The notes beneath the pieces were generated by a model. The model had not been told where the DNA came from, did not search any database, and saw only the letters and a list, made by a program, of their open reading frames with translations. A stretch of DNA of 64,000 bases from the NCBI GenBank assembly GCA_037144355.1, contig JBAWWY010000002.1, forward strand, positions 75,160-139,159, written 5' to 3'. Of the stretch, positions 34,898 through 43,187 are shown piece after piece. Position numbers and translations under genes: made by a program. The DNA is from JBAWWY01 sp037144355. Lineage in GTDB: Bacteria; Bacillota; Clostridia; Peptostreptococcales; Anaerovoracaceae. Each line of letters opens with the position of its first letter. Positions within the stretch are counted from its first letter, which is position 1.

Positions 34898-36418
34898 TTA
34901 TTTCCCTAGGCAGAATCTTGAAAAAACTTGATCAATAATGTTTTCAGAAATCGTTTCTCCTATTATCTCGCCCAGCAATTCCCAAGCCTTTTTTATATCA
35001 ACTTCTATGAAATCAAGAGCCTCACCCTTGATTGTCATAGCCAGTGCTTCTTCGACTGCTTCTTTCGACTCTTCCAGCAATATTTTATGACGTGTATTTG
35101 TAATCAGCATGCTTTCGTCTTGCTTTACCTTGCCGGAAAAAACGTAGTCTACAATTGCATCCTCCAGCTCTTTCAGTCCAACATTCTTGTTGATGGCTGT
35201 TCTTATAATTCGGGCTCCTGGCACTAGACCAATAATATATTCGTTGGACAGTTCCTGCCCAAGATCTATTTTATTCAACAAAACAATAGTTTTCTTATTT
35301 TTTATCTGCTCTATTATATATTTATCCTCATCCGATATTATTGCCGAAGCGTTTAGTACCAGTATTATCAAGTCGGCTCTTTCATATGATTCCTTGCTCT
35401 TCTTTATTCCTATCTTCTCAATTTCATCATGAGTCTCCCTAATGCCAGCGGTATCGATAAGTTTTATTGGGATTTGATGAACATTGATTATCTCTTCGAT
35501 GGTATCCCTGGTTGTTCCTGGAATTTCGGTCACTATAGCCCTATTTTCTCTAAGCAGTGCATTCATAAGTGAAGATTTTCCAACATTGGGTTTCCCAATT
35601 ATGGCAGTACTTAATCCTTCTTTGATTATTTTCCCTGCTTCGCATGTAGCTAGCAGTTCGTCTATCGCATCTTCTATTGACATTAGGCTATGGGACAGAA
35701 TCTTATAGGAAATCTCTTCTACATCGGAGTCTGGATAATCTATATTGACAATAATATGTGCCAGCGTTTCAAGTATTTTGTCTCTTATTGAAGAAATCTT
35801 AGATGACAATCCACCCTCAAGCTGTGAAAGCGCAATGGAATAACCCTTTTCCGTCTTTGCCTTTACTAAGTCTACTACAGCCTCGGCCTGGGCCAGATCA
35901 ATTCTGCCGTTCAAGAAGCCTCTTTTAGTGAATTCTCCTCGCTCTGCCAGCCTTGCGCCTGATCTTAACACAAGTTCCAGGGTTTTCTTAAGAGCTATGA
36001 TGCTTCCGTGACAATATATTTCACCAACATCTTCCCGTGTATATGAACTTTCTGAATTCATAAACGCGACCAGCACCTCGTCAATTATTTCTTTATCTTT
36101 TCGATCCAATATATATCCATAAATCAGCTTTCTGTTTTCAAATTTATTGTATCCACCAGAAACCTGCTCATTTTCTGCATAATCTGCTTCATTTTTTTCA
36201 TTTTTTTCATTGTTTCCGCTGTTGTATGTGTCTTGACTATTTCTCTGATCATCAAAGCCGCTTTTCTGTTTGAAATGTTTAAAAAATTCAGTCTTCTGGG
36301 ATGGCGAAACAAAGACATTTCTGAGTATTTCCAACGTCTTTTCCCCGCTTATCCTTATTATTCCAATTCCGCCTTCTCCTAAAGGAGTGGCTATGGCTGC
36401 AATTGTATCGTCAAACAT
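34898..36418 (-). CDS. mnmE: tRNA modification GTPase MnmE with an N-domain insertion
   Basis: A 506-residue GTPase (ATG 36418; an in-frame GTG at 36427 overlaps the ribosome site). The G domain has GKPNVGKSSLMN, DTAG and NKID, and the C-terminus ends with the conserved CLGK. Typical length is about 455; the extra part is a low-complexity Asn/Glu/Lys-rich stretch at roughly residues 50-95 (containing NNEKNEKNE) inserted in the N-terminal tetrahydrofolate-binding domain before YGYI. Works with MnmG encoded next. Confidence 0.95.
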   Translation of the reverse strand: MFDDTIAAIATPLGEGGIGIIRISGEKTLEILRNVFVSPSQKTEFFKHFKQKSGFDDQRNSQDTYNSGNNEKNEKNEADYAENEQVSGGYNKFENRKLIYGYILDRKDKEIIDEVLVAFMNSESSYTREDVGEIYCHGSIIALKKTLELVLRSGARLAERGEFTKRGFLNGRIDLAQAEAVVDLVKAKTEKGYSIALSQLEGGLSSKISSIRDKILETLAHIIVNIDYPDSDVEEISYKILSHSLMSIEDAIDELLATCEAGKIIKEGLSTAIIGKPNVGKSSLMNALLRENRAIVTEIPGTTRDTIEEIINVHQIPIKLIDTAGIRETHDEIEKIGIKKSKESYERADLIILVLNASAIISDEDKYIIEQIKNKKTIVLLNKIDLGQELSNEYIIGLVPGARIIRTAINKNVGLKELEDAIVDYVFSGKVKQDESMLITNTRHKILLEESKEAVEEALAMTIKGEALDFIEVDIKKAWELLGEIIGETISENIIDQVFSRFCLGK

Positions 36419-36445
36419 AAAACTCACCTTTATAAAAACTCATCT

Positions 36446-36480
36446 TTATAAAAATAACCTGTGAGGATTCACAGGTTATT
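36446..36480 (-). terminator. Internal terminator or attenuator between jag and mnmE
   Basis: AATAACCTGTGA (36453-36464) and TCACAGGTTATT (36469-36480) form a perfect 12-bp stem with a GGAT loop on the plus strand; on the minus strand it is followed by TTTTATAAAG. It probably lowers read-through from jag into mnmE. Confidence 0.8.
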
Positions 36481-36501
36481 TGATCACACATGTATGCAAA
36501 A

Positions 36502-37389
36502 TTATTTCTGCTCGATTATAACTCTTCTGTATGGTTCTTCCCCTTCACTTCTAGTAGTTACATGGTTGTGGTTTTGGAGTGTCGCATGAATTACTTTTCT
36601 TTCATAAGGGTTCATTGGTTCAAGCCTAACACTTTTACCAGATTTAACAACCTTGTCTGATAATCTGTTTGCCAGCAATTCCAAGGTCTTTTCTCTCTTT
36701 TCCCTATAATTTTCAGCATTTACAATTACTCTAACGTGTTTTTCCTTGCCTTTATTTACAACAAGTCCAGTCAGATATTGCACAGAGTCCAAAGTTTGCC
36801 CTCTCTTACCGATGATAGTTCCTGAATCCTTGCCTTCAATGTTCACGTAGACAATATCTTCTCCCGTGTATACTTTGATTTCAAGATCTATTCCCATATT
36901 GGTTGTCATTTCCTTGAGAAATTTCTCTGCATCGCTGCCAGTTACTTCTTCAAGTTCCGCCAATACGATTGGCTTTCTTTCTTCTCTCTTTGTCTTGTCA
37001 TAAGGCTTGCTTTTAAACTCAGGTTTGCTTTCCGGTCTTATGTTTTCTCTTCTAGGCGTATACGCTTCGGCTCTATTGGTCCTTTGCGGTTCAAATTTTG
37101 CTTCTTGCTTTCTTTCCTGAATCAATGGCTTTGCCTCTTCAACTTTGACCTTGGCCTCAACATTGATCTTTGGTTCAAAGCTAACTTTGCTCGCTGCGTT
37201 GTTCCTATTGCTGTCGAATTTCTTCTTTTCTACACGGACTTTCGCAAGTTTGGAACCAATTCCCAGAAATCCTTTTGATGGTTCCTCTAAAACAATTACA
37301 TCAACTTCGTCAATTTTTAAATCTAAATCCTTAAGAGCTAGTTTCGTAGCATCTTCTATGTCTTTTCCGTATTTTTCTGAAAAATCCAT
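36502..37389 (-). CDS. jag: Jag/KhpB RNA-binding protein
   Basis: A 295-residue protein with an N-terminal Jag domain (about 1-55, GFLGIGSKLAKV), a long charged low-complexity linker (about 60-145), a KH domain (GKRGQTLDSVQYL) and a C-terminal R3H domain (MNPYERKVIH, ending EGEEPYRRVII). KhpB/EloR binds RNA and affects cell elongation in some Firmicutes. The linker makes it longer than the approximately 205-residue Bacillus protein. It follows yidC. Confidence 0.94.
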   Translation of the reverse strand: MDFSEKYGKDIEDATKLALKDLDLKIDEVDVIVLEEPSKGFLGIGSKLAKVRVEKKKFDSNRNNAASKVSFEPKINVEAKVKVEEAKPLIQERKQEAKFEPQRTNRAEAYTPRRENIRPESKPEFKSKPYDKTKREERKPIVLAELEEVTGSDAEKFLKEMTTNMGIDLEIKVYTGEDIVYVNIEGKDSGTIIGKRGQTLDSVQYLTGLVVNKGKEKHVRVIVNAENYREKREKTLELLANRLSDKVVKSGKSVRLEPMNPYERKVIHATLQNHNHVTTRSEGEEPYRRVIIEQK

Positions 37390-37425
37390 ATTTTATTTCC
37401 TCCTTGGGAAGCTTTAGCTTATTAA

Positions 37426-38148
37426 TTATTTTTTTGTATCCTTGTTTGCCTCTTGGTTGGCCTGTTTGTTCGTTTCTTTGTTGGCTGCTTTTTTCTTCAA
37501 ATTTTCTTTCCATTTGTTAAGAGCCATCGTCTGGAAAATTTGTACAAATGTTCCGATAAACCAGTATAGAGACAAACCAGCTGGGAAGGATCTACCCCAC
37601 CAAACAATCATTATCGGAAATACATATTTCATCATTACCATTGTTGGATTGCCGGCCATCTGCGGATTAGTCTGGGTCTGAGAAAAAGAGATATAAGTCG
37701 TAATACCAGCGAGTATGGGAAGTACCCATAGGTCAGGCTGGCTTAAATCTGGAATCCACAAGAAATTTTCATGAATTGCCATCAGCATTGATGGATTGTC
37801 TATATAGTGTACCGGGTTTCTAAGCAACGAGAATAAGCCAATGATGATTGGCATTTGGATAACTAGTGGAAGGCATCCTCTTGCAGGATTTACTTTTTCT
37901 TCCTTGTATAGTTCCATCATCTTGGCATTCAAGGTTTCTTTATCACCGGCGTATTTTGCTTGGATTTCCTTGATTTTTGGTTGTACATCCTGCAGTTTTG
38001 AAGAATGCTTTATTTGATCTGCGTAGAGTGGAAAAAGAAATCCCCTAACGATGAAAGTGAATACAATAAGTGTTATTCCATAATTCCCAATAAAACTATA
38101 TAAAGCAAACAAGAGCTGCCCTAATGGCTGTGCGATTATACCTGTCAT
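37426..38148 (-). CDS. yidC: Membrane protein insertase YidC (SpoIIIJ type)
   Basis: A 240-residue insertase with five helices and the conserved groove Arg in FIVRGFLFPLYA, plus the cytoplasmic hairpin (YAGDKETLNAKMMELYKEEKVNPARGCLPL). It lacks the cleavable lipoprotein leader of Bacillus SpoIIIJ and begins directly at the first helix. The C-terminus is a Lys/Asn/Glu-rich tail that could touch ribosomes. Confidence 0.95.
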   Translation of the reverse strand: MTGIIAQPLGQLLFALYSFIGNYGITLIVFTFIVRGFLFPLYADQIKHSSKLQDVQPKIKEIQAKYAGDKETLNAKMMELYKEEKVNPARGCLPLVIQMPIIIGLFSLLRNPVHYIDNPSMLMAIHENFLWIPDLSQPDLWVLPILAGITTYISFSQTQTNPQMAGNPTMVMMKYVFPIMIVWWGRSFPAGLSLYWFIGTFVQIFQTMALNKWKENLKKKAANKETNKQANQEANKDTKK

Positions 38149-38168
38149 TCAGTTCCTCCTAATATTTA

Positions 38169-38378
38169 TTATTTCAACGGATCATAACCACCTGGATGGA
38201 AAGGATGACATTTCAGTATCCTTTTTGATCCTAAAAATACCCCTTTAATAAGCCCATACTTTTCAATTGCCAAAATAGTGTATTGCGAACATGTCGGATA
38301 GAACCTACATGACTTTGGTAAAAGTGGGGAAATTATAATTTGATAACCTCTGATAAGGAGTATGATTATTTTTTTCAA
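38169..38378 (-). CDS. yidD: Membrane protein insertion efficiency factor YidD
   Basis: A 69-residue YidD with the conserved YQIIISPLLPKSCRFYPTCSQY and KRILKCHPFHPGGYDPL. It starts at TTG with a weak ribosome site (AGAGAA). Located between rnpA and yidC as usual. Confidence 0.94.
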   Translation of the reverse strand: MKKIIILLIRGYQIIISPLLPKSCRFYPTCSQYTILAIEKYGLIKGVFLGSKRILKCHPFHPGGYDPLK

Positions 38379-38436
38379 TTTTATTCTCTTTTACTGTTCT
38401 TTGACATTTTTCTAAATTACTGTTCTTTTCATAATT

Positions 38437-38769
38437 TTAAATAAGTTTAGTTCTTTTCAATGCGGCCTCAATAGATTTTTTAACCTCGCCGCACTTAGTC
38501 CCATTAATGGTATTCCTCGCTATAAAAATCAAATCGTAACCTAAAGGAATGTTATCTTTAAAACATCTATAGCTTTCTTTCATTAGTCTTCTTGATCTGT
38601 TTCTCTGAACGCTTTTCCCGACTTTTTTGCTAGCAAGGAAAGCTACTCTATTATAGCCTAAATTATTTCTTTTGAAAAAGATCACAACATACTTATCGCC
38701 TACCGATTTCCCCCTGTTATAAATAGAAGAAAAATCTTTCTTGTTTCTCAATACTCCAGGCTTTAACAT
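38437..38769 (-). CDS. rnpA: Ribonuclease P protein component
   Basis: A 110-residue RNase P protein with the RNR motif GKSVQRNRSRRLMKESYR and the phenylalanine/lysine-rich N-terminus that contacts the tRNA leader. It assists the catalytic RNA in 5' processing of pre-tRNA. Separated from rpmH by a hairpin with a T-tract. Confidence 0.96.
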   Translation of the reverse strand: MLKPGVLRNKKDFSSIYNRGKSVGDKYVVIFFKRNNLGYNRVAFLASKKVGKSVQRNRSRRLMKESYRCFKDNIPLGYDLIFIARNTINGTKCGEVKKSIEAALKRTKLI

Positions 38770-38782
38770 TGTACATCCTCTT

Positions 38783-38810
38783 TAAATAAAAAGACCACTT
38801 TGAGCGGTCT
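38783..38810 (-). terminator. Terminator/attenuator between rpmH and rnpA
   Basis: On the minus strand AGACCGC pairs with GTGGTCT (38792-38810, one G-T pair, 5-nt loop) immediately after the rpmH stop, followed by TTTTTATTT. This would let ribosomal protein L34 be made in excess of RNase P protein. Confidence 0.75.
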
Positions 38811-38945
38811 CTATGCTGTTAGTTTTTTTCTTCCTCTTGTTCTTCTTCTTTTCAAAACATTTCTACCGTTTTTTGTACTCATTCTTTTTCTGAATCCATG
38901 TTCTTTGCTTCTTTGCCTTACTTTGGGCTGTAATGTTTGTTTCAC
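38811..38945 (-). CDS. rpmH: 50S ribosomal protein L34
   Basis: A 44-residue protein starting at GTG, with AGGAGGTG six to seven bases upstream. The translation carries KEHGFRKRMSTKNGRNVLKRRR and GRKKLTA, the L34 signature. It is the first gene of the rpmH-rnpA-yidD-yidC-jag-mnmE-mnmG-rsmG cluster and adjoins oriC. Confidence 0.97.
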   Translation of the reverse strand: MKQTLQPKVRQRSKEHGFRKRMSTKNGRNVLKRRRTRGRKKLTA

Positions 38946-39332
38946 TTTGACACCTCCTACTTTTAATCTGTGTATATCTCAAGGATTTTATTCCATTATA
39001 CCGCCTTGTTATTATACATTTAGTGACTTTTACTGTCAACATTTTTATGCCTTCAAGAAAATATAATTATTTAAACGCAAGTAATGAAGCCATGTTGAAA
39101 AGTTGAAAAAAGTTATCAACAAGTTGTGAATAACCCTTGCAAAAATTATTTTTCACGTATTCCAATATTTCACTTGCCTGTGGATAAGTATCTTTGTTAT
39201 TATGTACTAGCAAACACAAATTTTACTTGCTCTCACCAAATTTGTAAAGACAATTGGCGTTGAACTTTTATAATAAAAGCGCAAATCTTGGTTTTTTAGA
39301 TATCTGCTACATGCTAGAATGGGGAAAAATCT
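38946..39332. other. oriC, upstream part (rpmH-dnaA gap)
   Basis: This 387-bp gap holds the rpmH promoter and an AT-rich stretch with three DnaA-box-like sites: TTATCAACA at 39113-39121, TGTGAATAA at 39125-39133 and a perfect reverse box TGTGGATAA at 39179-39187. It is one half of a bipartite origin of the Bacillus type; the dnaA-dnaN gap is the other. A TATAAT at 39269-39274 may belong to the dnaA promoter, but its -35 is unclear. Confidence 0.85.
39011..39039 (-). promoter_or_regulatory. Perfect consensus sigma-A promoter for rpmH
   Basis: On the minus strand TTGACA (39034-39039), a 17-bp spacer and TATAAT (39011-39016). A second TATAAT occurs at 38995-39000, closer to the gene. Strength fits a ribosomal protein gene. 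Confidence 0.88.
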
Positions 39333-40673
39333 ATGAATACTCTTAAGGAAAAATGGGAAAAAACTCTTGAATATTTAAAACCCGAATTAACACCTGTTAG
39401 TTATGATACCTGGATGTCCCCGCTCAAGCCCATTTCTCTTGACGAGGAAAACGGCAAACTTTATCTTCAGGTATACAATGACTTTTCCAGGTCTATTTTG
39501 GAAACTAGATATGTCTCCATCGTTGAAAACTCTTTGAAGCAAGCCTTTGGCTTCCCTTTGAAAGTTGTCTTTGTGGAAACGGACGATATCATTCATGCGG
39601 GAGCTGCGCCCAAAGAGGTCGTAGTAAACGCTTTTACCGACGAGTATTATTTGAATCCCAAATATATATTCAATACTTTCGTAGTAGGTTTTAATAACAG
39701 GTTCGCCCACGCTGCTTCTTTGGCTGTTGCAGAGAAACCAGCAAAGAAATATAACCCCTTGTTTATTTATGGGGCCGCAGGTTTGGGTAAAACCCACCTT
39801 ATGCATGCCATTGGACATTATATTCTTCAACAAAACCCCAAGGCAAAAGTATTGTATGTTTCTTCGGAAATGTTCACCAACGAATTGATCAAGGCAATAA
39901 GGGAAGACAAGAATATTGAATTTAGAAATAAATACAGGCAAATTGATGTCCTGTTGATTGATGATATACAATTTATTGAAAAAAAGGAAAGAACGCAAGA
40001 GGAATTTTTCCATACTTTCAACACTTTATATGAAGCAAACAAGCAGATTATAGTTTCAAGCGACCGAACCCCTAAGGATTTGGTTATTTTGGACGAAAGG
40101 CTGCGTTCCCGTTTCGAATGGGGTTTGATTGCGGACATACAAGCTCCTGATTACGAAACCAGGGTTGCAATACTTATTAAAAAGGCTGAATTGGAAGATT
40201 TGGAAATCAGCAACAACCTTTTAGAAATAATTGAGTTCGTTGCAGAAAAAATCACTTCCAACGTACGGGAACTTGAAGGTGCCCTCATACGTGTAATAGC
40301 TTATGCAAGCCTTACCAACCAAAAAATGGACAAGGATTTGGCAAAGGATGTCTTGAAGGATATTATTTCTTCAAATAATAAGAATATTACTCCAAAATTG
40401 ATAAAAGAGACCGTTTGCAAGCATTTCAACATTAAAATGGTTGATATTGAGTCTGCCAAGCGTTCTCGGAATTTGTCTTTTCCAAGACAGATTGCAATGT
40501 TCATATGCAGGGATCTTACAGATTTATCCCTCCCCAAGATTGGAGATGCTTTTGGCAATAGGGACCATACTACTGTTTTGCACGGTATTGATAAAATTAC
40601 AAAAGAAATTGTCACAAACTCAAATTTAAAGGATATAATCAACTCACTTATAAACGATATCAAGGCTAGTTGA
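39333..40673 (+). CDS. dnaA: Chromosomal replication initiator DnaA
   Basis: A 446-residue AAA+ initiator. Domain I is at about 1-80, domain III has Walker A GAAGLGKTHL and Walker B LLIDDIQF, and domain IV ends with the DnaA-box-binding signature GNRDHTTVLHG. Domain II is short. Start ATG 39333 has GGGGA nine bases upstream. DnaA-box clusters on both sides point to origin function and autoregulation. Confidence 0.97.
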   Translation: MNTLKEKWEKTLEYLKPELTPVSYDTWMSPLKPISLDEENGKLYLQVYNDFSRSILETRYVSIVENSLKQAFGFPLKVVFVETDDIIHAGAAPKEVVVNAFTDEYYLNPKYIFNTFVVGFNNRFAHAASLAVAEKPAKKYNPLFIYGAAGLGKTHLMHAIGHYILQQNPKAKVLYVSSEMFTNELIKAIREDKNIEFRNKYRQIDVLLIDDIQFIEKKERTQEEFFHTFNTLYEANKQIIVSSDRTPKDLVILDERLRSRFEWGLIADIQAPDYETRVAILIKKAELEDLEISNNLLEIIEFVAEKITSNVRELEGALIRVIAYASLTNQKMDKDLAKDVLKDIISSNNKNITPKLIKETVCKHFNIKMVDIESAKRSRNLSFPRQIAMFICRDLTDLSLPKIGDAFGNRDHTTVLHGIDKITKEIVTNSNLKDIINSLINDIKAS

Positions 40674-40841
40674 AATCCTTGTATAACTACTAAAAACTTT
40701 TACACTTAATCCACAGGAAATTAACAATAAAAAATGCCCGTTTTTATTGATTTTTCTTTATCAACAGGTTTTGTCCACATATCCACAGCCCTTACTACTA
40801 TTACTACTAAGTTTATACCTATATAAAAAGGAGGAAATACC
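40674..40841 (+). other. oriC, downstream part with DnaA boxes and DnaA-trio element
   Basis: Between dnaA and dnaN are four DnaA-box-like sites: TAATCCACA (40707-40715), TTATCAACA (40758-40766), TTGTCCACA (40771-40779) and ATATCCACA (40779-40787). Four bases after the last box comes a run of six triplets TTA/CTA (40792-40809), whose complement reads as 3'-A/G-A-T trios, then an AT-rich stretch. This matches the basal unwinding system of box plus DnaA-trios, so strand opening probably begins here. Confidence 0.85.
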
Positions 40842-41951
40842 ATGAAATTCACTTGTCAGCAACAGAGTTTATGGAGAGCATTAAACACAGTTGGTAAAGC
40901 TGTTACCACACGTACAACTATTCCAATTTTAAAAGGTATATTATTAGAGGCCAAACTTGACAATACTTTAAAGCTTAGTGCTTCAGATTTGGATTTAAGC
41001 ATAGAGAAAGTAATAAATGCAAATATATCAAGAGAAGGATCAATAGTAGTATCAGCAAGACTTTTTTCAGACATTATTAAAAGACTTCCTAACGAAGATA
41101 TAGAAATAGATTTAGAAGAAAATAATTTAAAAATCAAATGCCTGACTTCGGAATTTGTCATAGTAGGACAAGCTGCTGAAGAATTTCCAAACATAGGCGA
41201 AATAAAAGACAATAAGAAAATATCCATAGACAAGGAAATATTCAAAGAAATGATAAAAAGGACTGCTTTTTCTGCAAGCGTCGACGAGTCAAAAGGTATA
41301 ATAGTAGGAGTCCTAATAGAAATAGAAAAAGATTCACTCAACATGGTTGCCTTGGATGGATTTAGAATGGCTGTAACAAAAGAATTCATGATAAGTGAAG
41401 AAAATAAAAAAATAGTAGTTTCTGCACGTATATTGAATGAAATAAGCAAAATATTGTCAGATGAAGAAAAAGAAAATGAAATAAACCTAATTCTTGATGA
41501 AAAAAAAGCAGTAATAATTTTACCAGATACTAAAATAGTACTTAGACTGCTTGATGGAGAATTTATAAAATATAAGGATATATTGCCAAAAGAAAACAAA
41601 TGCAAGATAAAAATATCCAGGTCTGATTTGCTGGAAAGTATAGAAAGGGCATCATTGCTTGCAAAGGAAGGTAAAAACAACCTGATAAAATTGAGCATCG
41701 GTGAAACAAAAATGATAATAACTTCCAGATCCGAAGAAGGAAATGTTAGAGAAGAAATATATCTGGAAAAAACTGGTGAAAATCTTGATATAGGGTTCAA
41801 CTCAAAATACTTGCTTGATGTATTAAAGGTCATAAATGAAGAAGAGATATATATGGAGTTTAATTCCAGTGTAAGTCCATGCTTGATTAAATCTGTAGAA
41901 AATGATCGATTTGTTTACTTGATTCTTCCTGTTCGTATTAATATCAATTGA
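40842..41951 (+). CDS. dnaN: DNA polymerase III beta sliding clamp
   Basis: A 369-residue clamp with three similar domains and the C-terminal VYLILPVRI tail typical of DnaN. It tethers polymerase as a ring dimer. A clear AAGGAGG precedes the ATG. Codons are strongly A-rich, more than in dnaA. Confidence 0.96.
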   Translation: MKFTCQQQSLWRALNTVGKAVTTRTTIPILKGILLEAKLDNTLKLSASDLDLSIEKVINANISREGSIVVSARLFSDIIKRLPNEDIEIDLEENNLKIKCLTSEFVIVGQAAEEFPNIGEIKDNKKISIDKEIFKEMIKRTAFSASVDESKGIIVGVLIEIEKDSLNMVALDGFRMAVTKEFMISEENKKIVVSARILNEISKILSDEEKENEINLILDEKKAVIILPDTKIVLRLLDGEFIKYKDILPKENKCKIKISRSDLLESIERASLLAKEGKNNLIKLSIGETKMIITSRSEEGNVREEIYLEKTGENLDIGFNSKYLLDVLKVINEEEIYMEFNSSVSPCLIKSVENDRFVYLILPVRININ

Positions 41952-41967
41952 TAAGGATACATTGATA

Positions 41968-43062
41968 ATGTATTTTAAAGAAATAAGACTTAAAAATTTC
42001 AGAAATTATGTAGAAGAAAAAATAGAGCTTCATCCAAAGGTAAATATTATAACCGGGCCAAACGCCCAGGGGAAAACCAATTTACTGGAAGCTCTATATA
42101 TTATGTCCCTAGGAAAATCTTTTAGAACAAATAAGGATAGCGACTTGATAAATTTCAACAGTGAAAACGCTGCAATTTCAACAATATCGTTTAAAGACGA
42201 TAGACGAACTGAAATTGAAATAGCATACTATTCCGGAGAAAAAAGCGTCAAGATAAACGGAACCAAAACTACTAAGCATTCAGATATTTTAGAAAATGTT
42301 TATATAGTAATTTTCTCTCCAGAAGATCTAAAAATAGTGAAAGACGAGCCGGAAAAAAGAAGAAGGTTTATAAATATAGAGCTCTGCCAGATTAAGCCCA
42401 TATATTATAGGAACCTAGCCAGATATAAAAAAATAATCACCCAGCGAAACCATATTCTAAAACAGGATCCATTAAACAAGGAACTTTTAGATGTCTGGAG
42501 CGAGGAATTATATAAGACCGGGGCCAAGTTGATTTTAGACCGGGCAGAATTCTTAAAAAAACTGGATAAGATCAGCCGGAAGATACATGGCGAAATTACT
42601 GACGGAAAAGAAAGGCTTGAGATACTTTATGACAGCAATGTTCATGTTAAGGAGAACTTGCAGGATCAAATTGATGAATTCAGGAAAAGCACAAACAAGA
42701 ATATGAAAGTCGATATAAATAGGAGAACAACTACTGTCGGCCCACACAAGGACGACCTAAAGATAACAATAGATGAAAGGGATGTGAAAAGTTTTGGATC
42801 TCAAGGCCAGCAGAGGACCGCTGCCTTGTCTTTGAAGCTGGCGGAAATCGAGCTGATAAAGGAAGAAGCTGGAGAAACTCCAATACTTTTACTTGATGAT
42901 GTACTTTCAGAACTGGACTTCTCCAGGCAAAAATTTTTGATAAACTCGCTTAAAGACGTTCAGCTTTTCATAACAACCACTGAAATGAGCGACTATGTGA
43001 AAGATTCGCTCAAAGACAATTTTACTTTCACAATCATTAACGGAAAAATTAATAAAAATTGA
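41968..43062 (+). CDS. recF: DNA repair protein RecF
   Basis: A 364-residue SMC-like ATPase with Walker A GPNAQGKTNLLEA, signature SFGSQGQQRTAALSLKLAE and LLDDVLSELD. ATG at 41968 fits the AAGGA site ten bases upstream; a TTG at 41962 is too close. It follows dnaN by only 16 bp, with no S4-domain yaaA gene in between. Confidence 0.95.
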   Translation: MYFKEIRLKNFRNYVEEKIELHPKVNIITGPNAQGKTNLLEALYIMSLGKSFRTNKDSDLINFNSENAAISTISFKDDRRTEIEIAYYSGEKSVKINGTKTTKHSDILENVYIVIFSPEDLKIVKDEPEKRRRFINIELCQIKPIYYRNLARYKKIITQRNHILKQDPLNKELLDVWSEELYKTGAKLILDRAEFLKKLDKISRKIHGEITDGKERLEILYDSNVHVKENLQDQIDEFRKSTNKNMKVDINRRTTTVGPHKDDLKITIDERDVKSFGSQGQQRTAALSLKLAEIELIKEEAGETPILLLDDVLSELDFSRQKFLINSLKDVQLFITTTEMSDYVKDSLKDNFTFTIINGKINKN

Positions 43063-43087
43063 AAAAATAGCCACAAGTGTGTATAAT
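43059..43087 (+). promoter_or_regulatory. Sigma-A promoter for gyrB-gyrA
   Basis: TTGAAA (43059-43064), a 17-bp spacer and perfect TATAAT (43082-43087). The -35 overlaps the recF stop codon. CCACAA (43071-43076) and TTGTGG (43091-43096) form an inverted repeat around the -10 that could be an operator. Confidence 0.85.
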
Positions 43088-43187
43088 ATGTTGTGGTTTA
43101 TTTATTGCGAACCACTAAATGAAGTAAAATAGATAATTGTCGATATTGATAAAAAATTGCTTAAATTTGAACAAAGAGGTGAATAGT

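Noticed and set aside
39269..39320. dnaA promoter candidates (TATAAT at 39269 and TGCTAGAAT at 39312)
   Set aside because: Neither has a -35 at 16-18 bp, and the second would start transcription almost at the ATG; not called as a promoter.
40856..41833. Long open frame antisense to dnaN (325 codons)
   Set aside because: Ser/Phe/Ile-rich translation with no family motifs, a product of the A-rich codon use of dnaN on the other strand.
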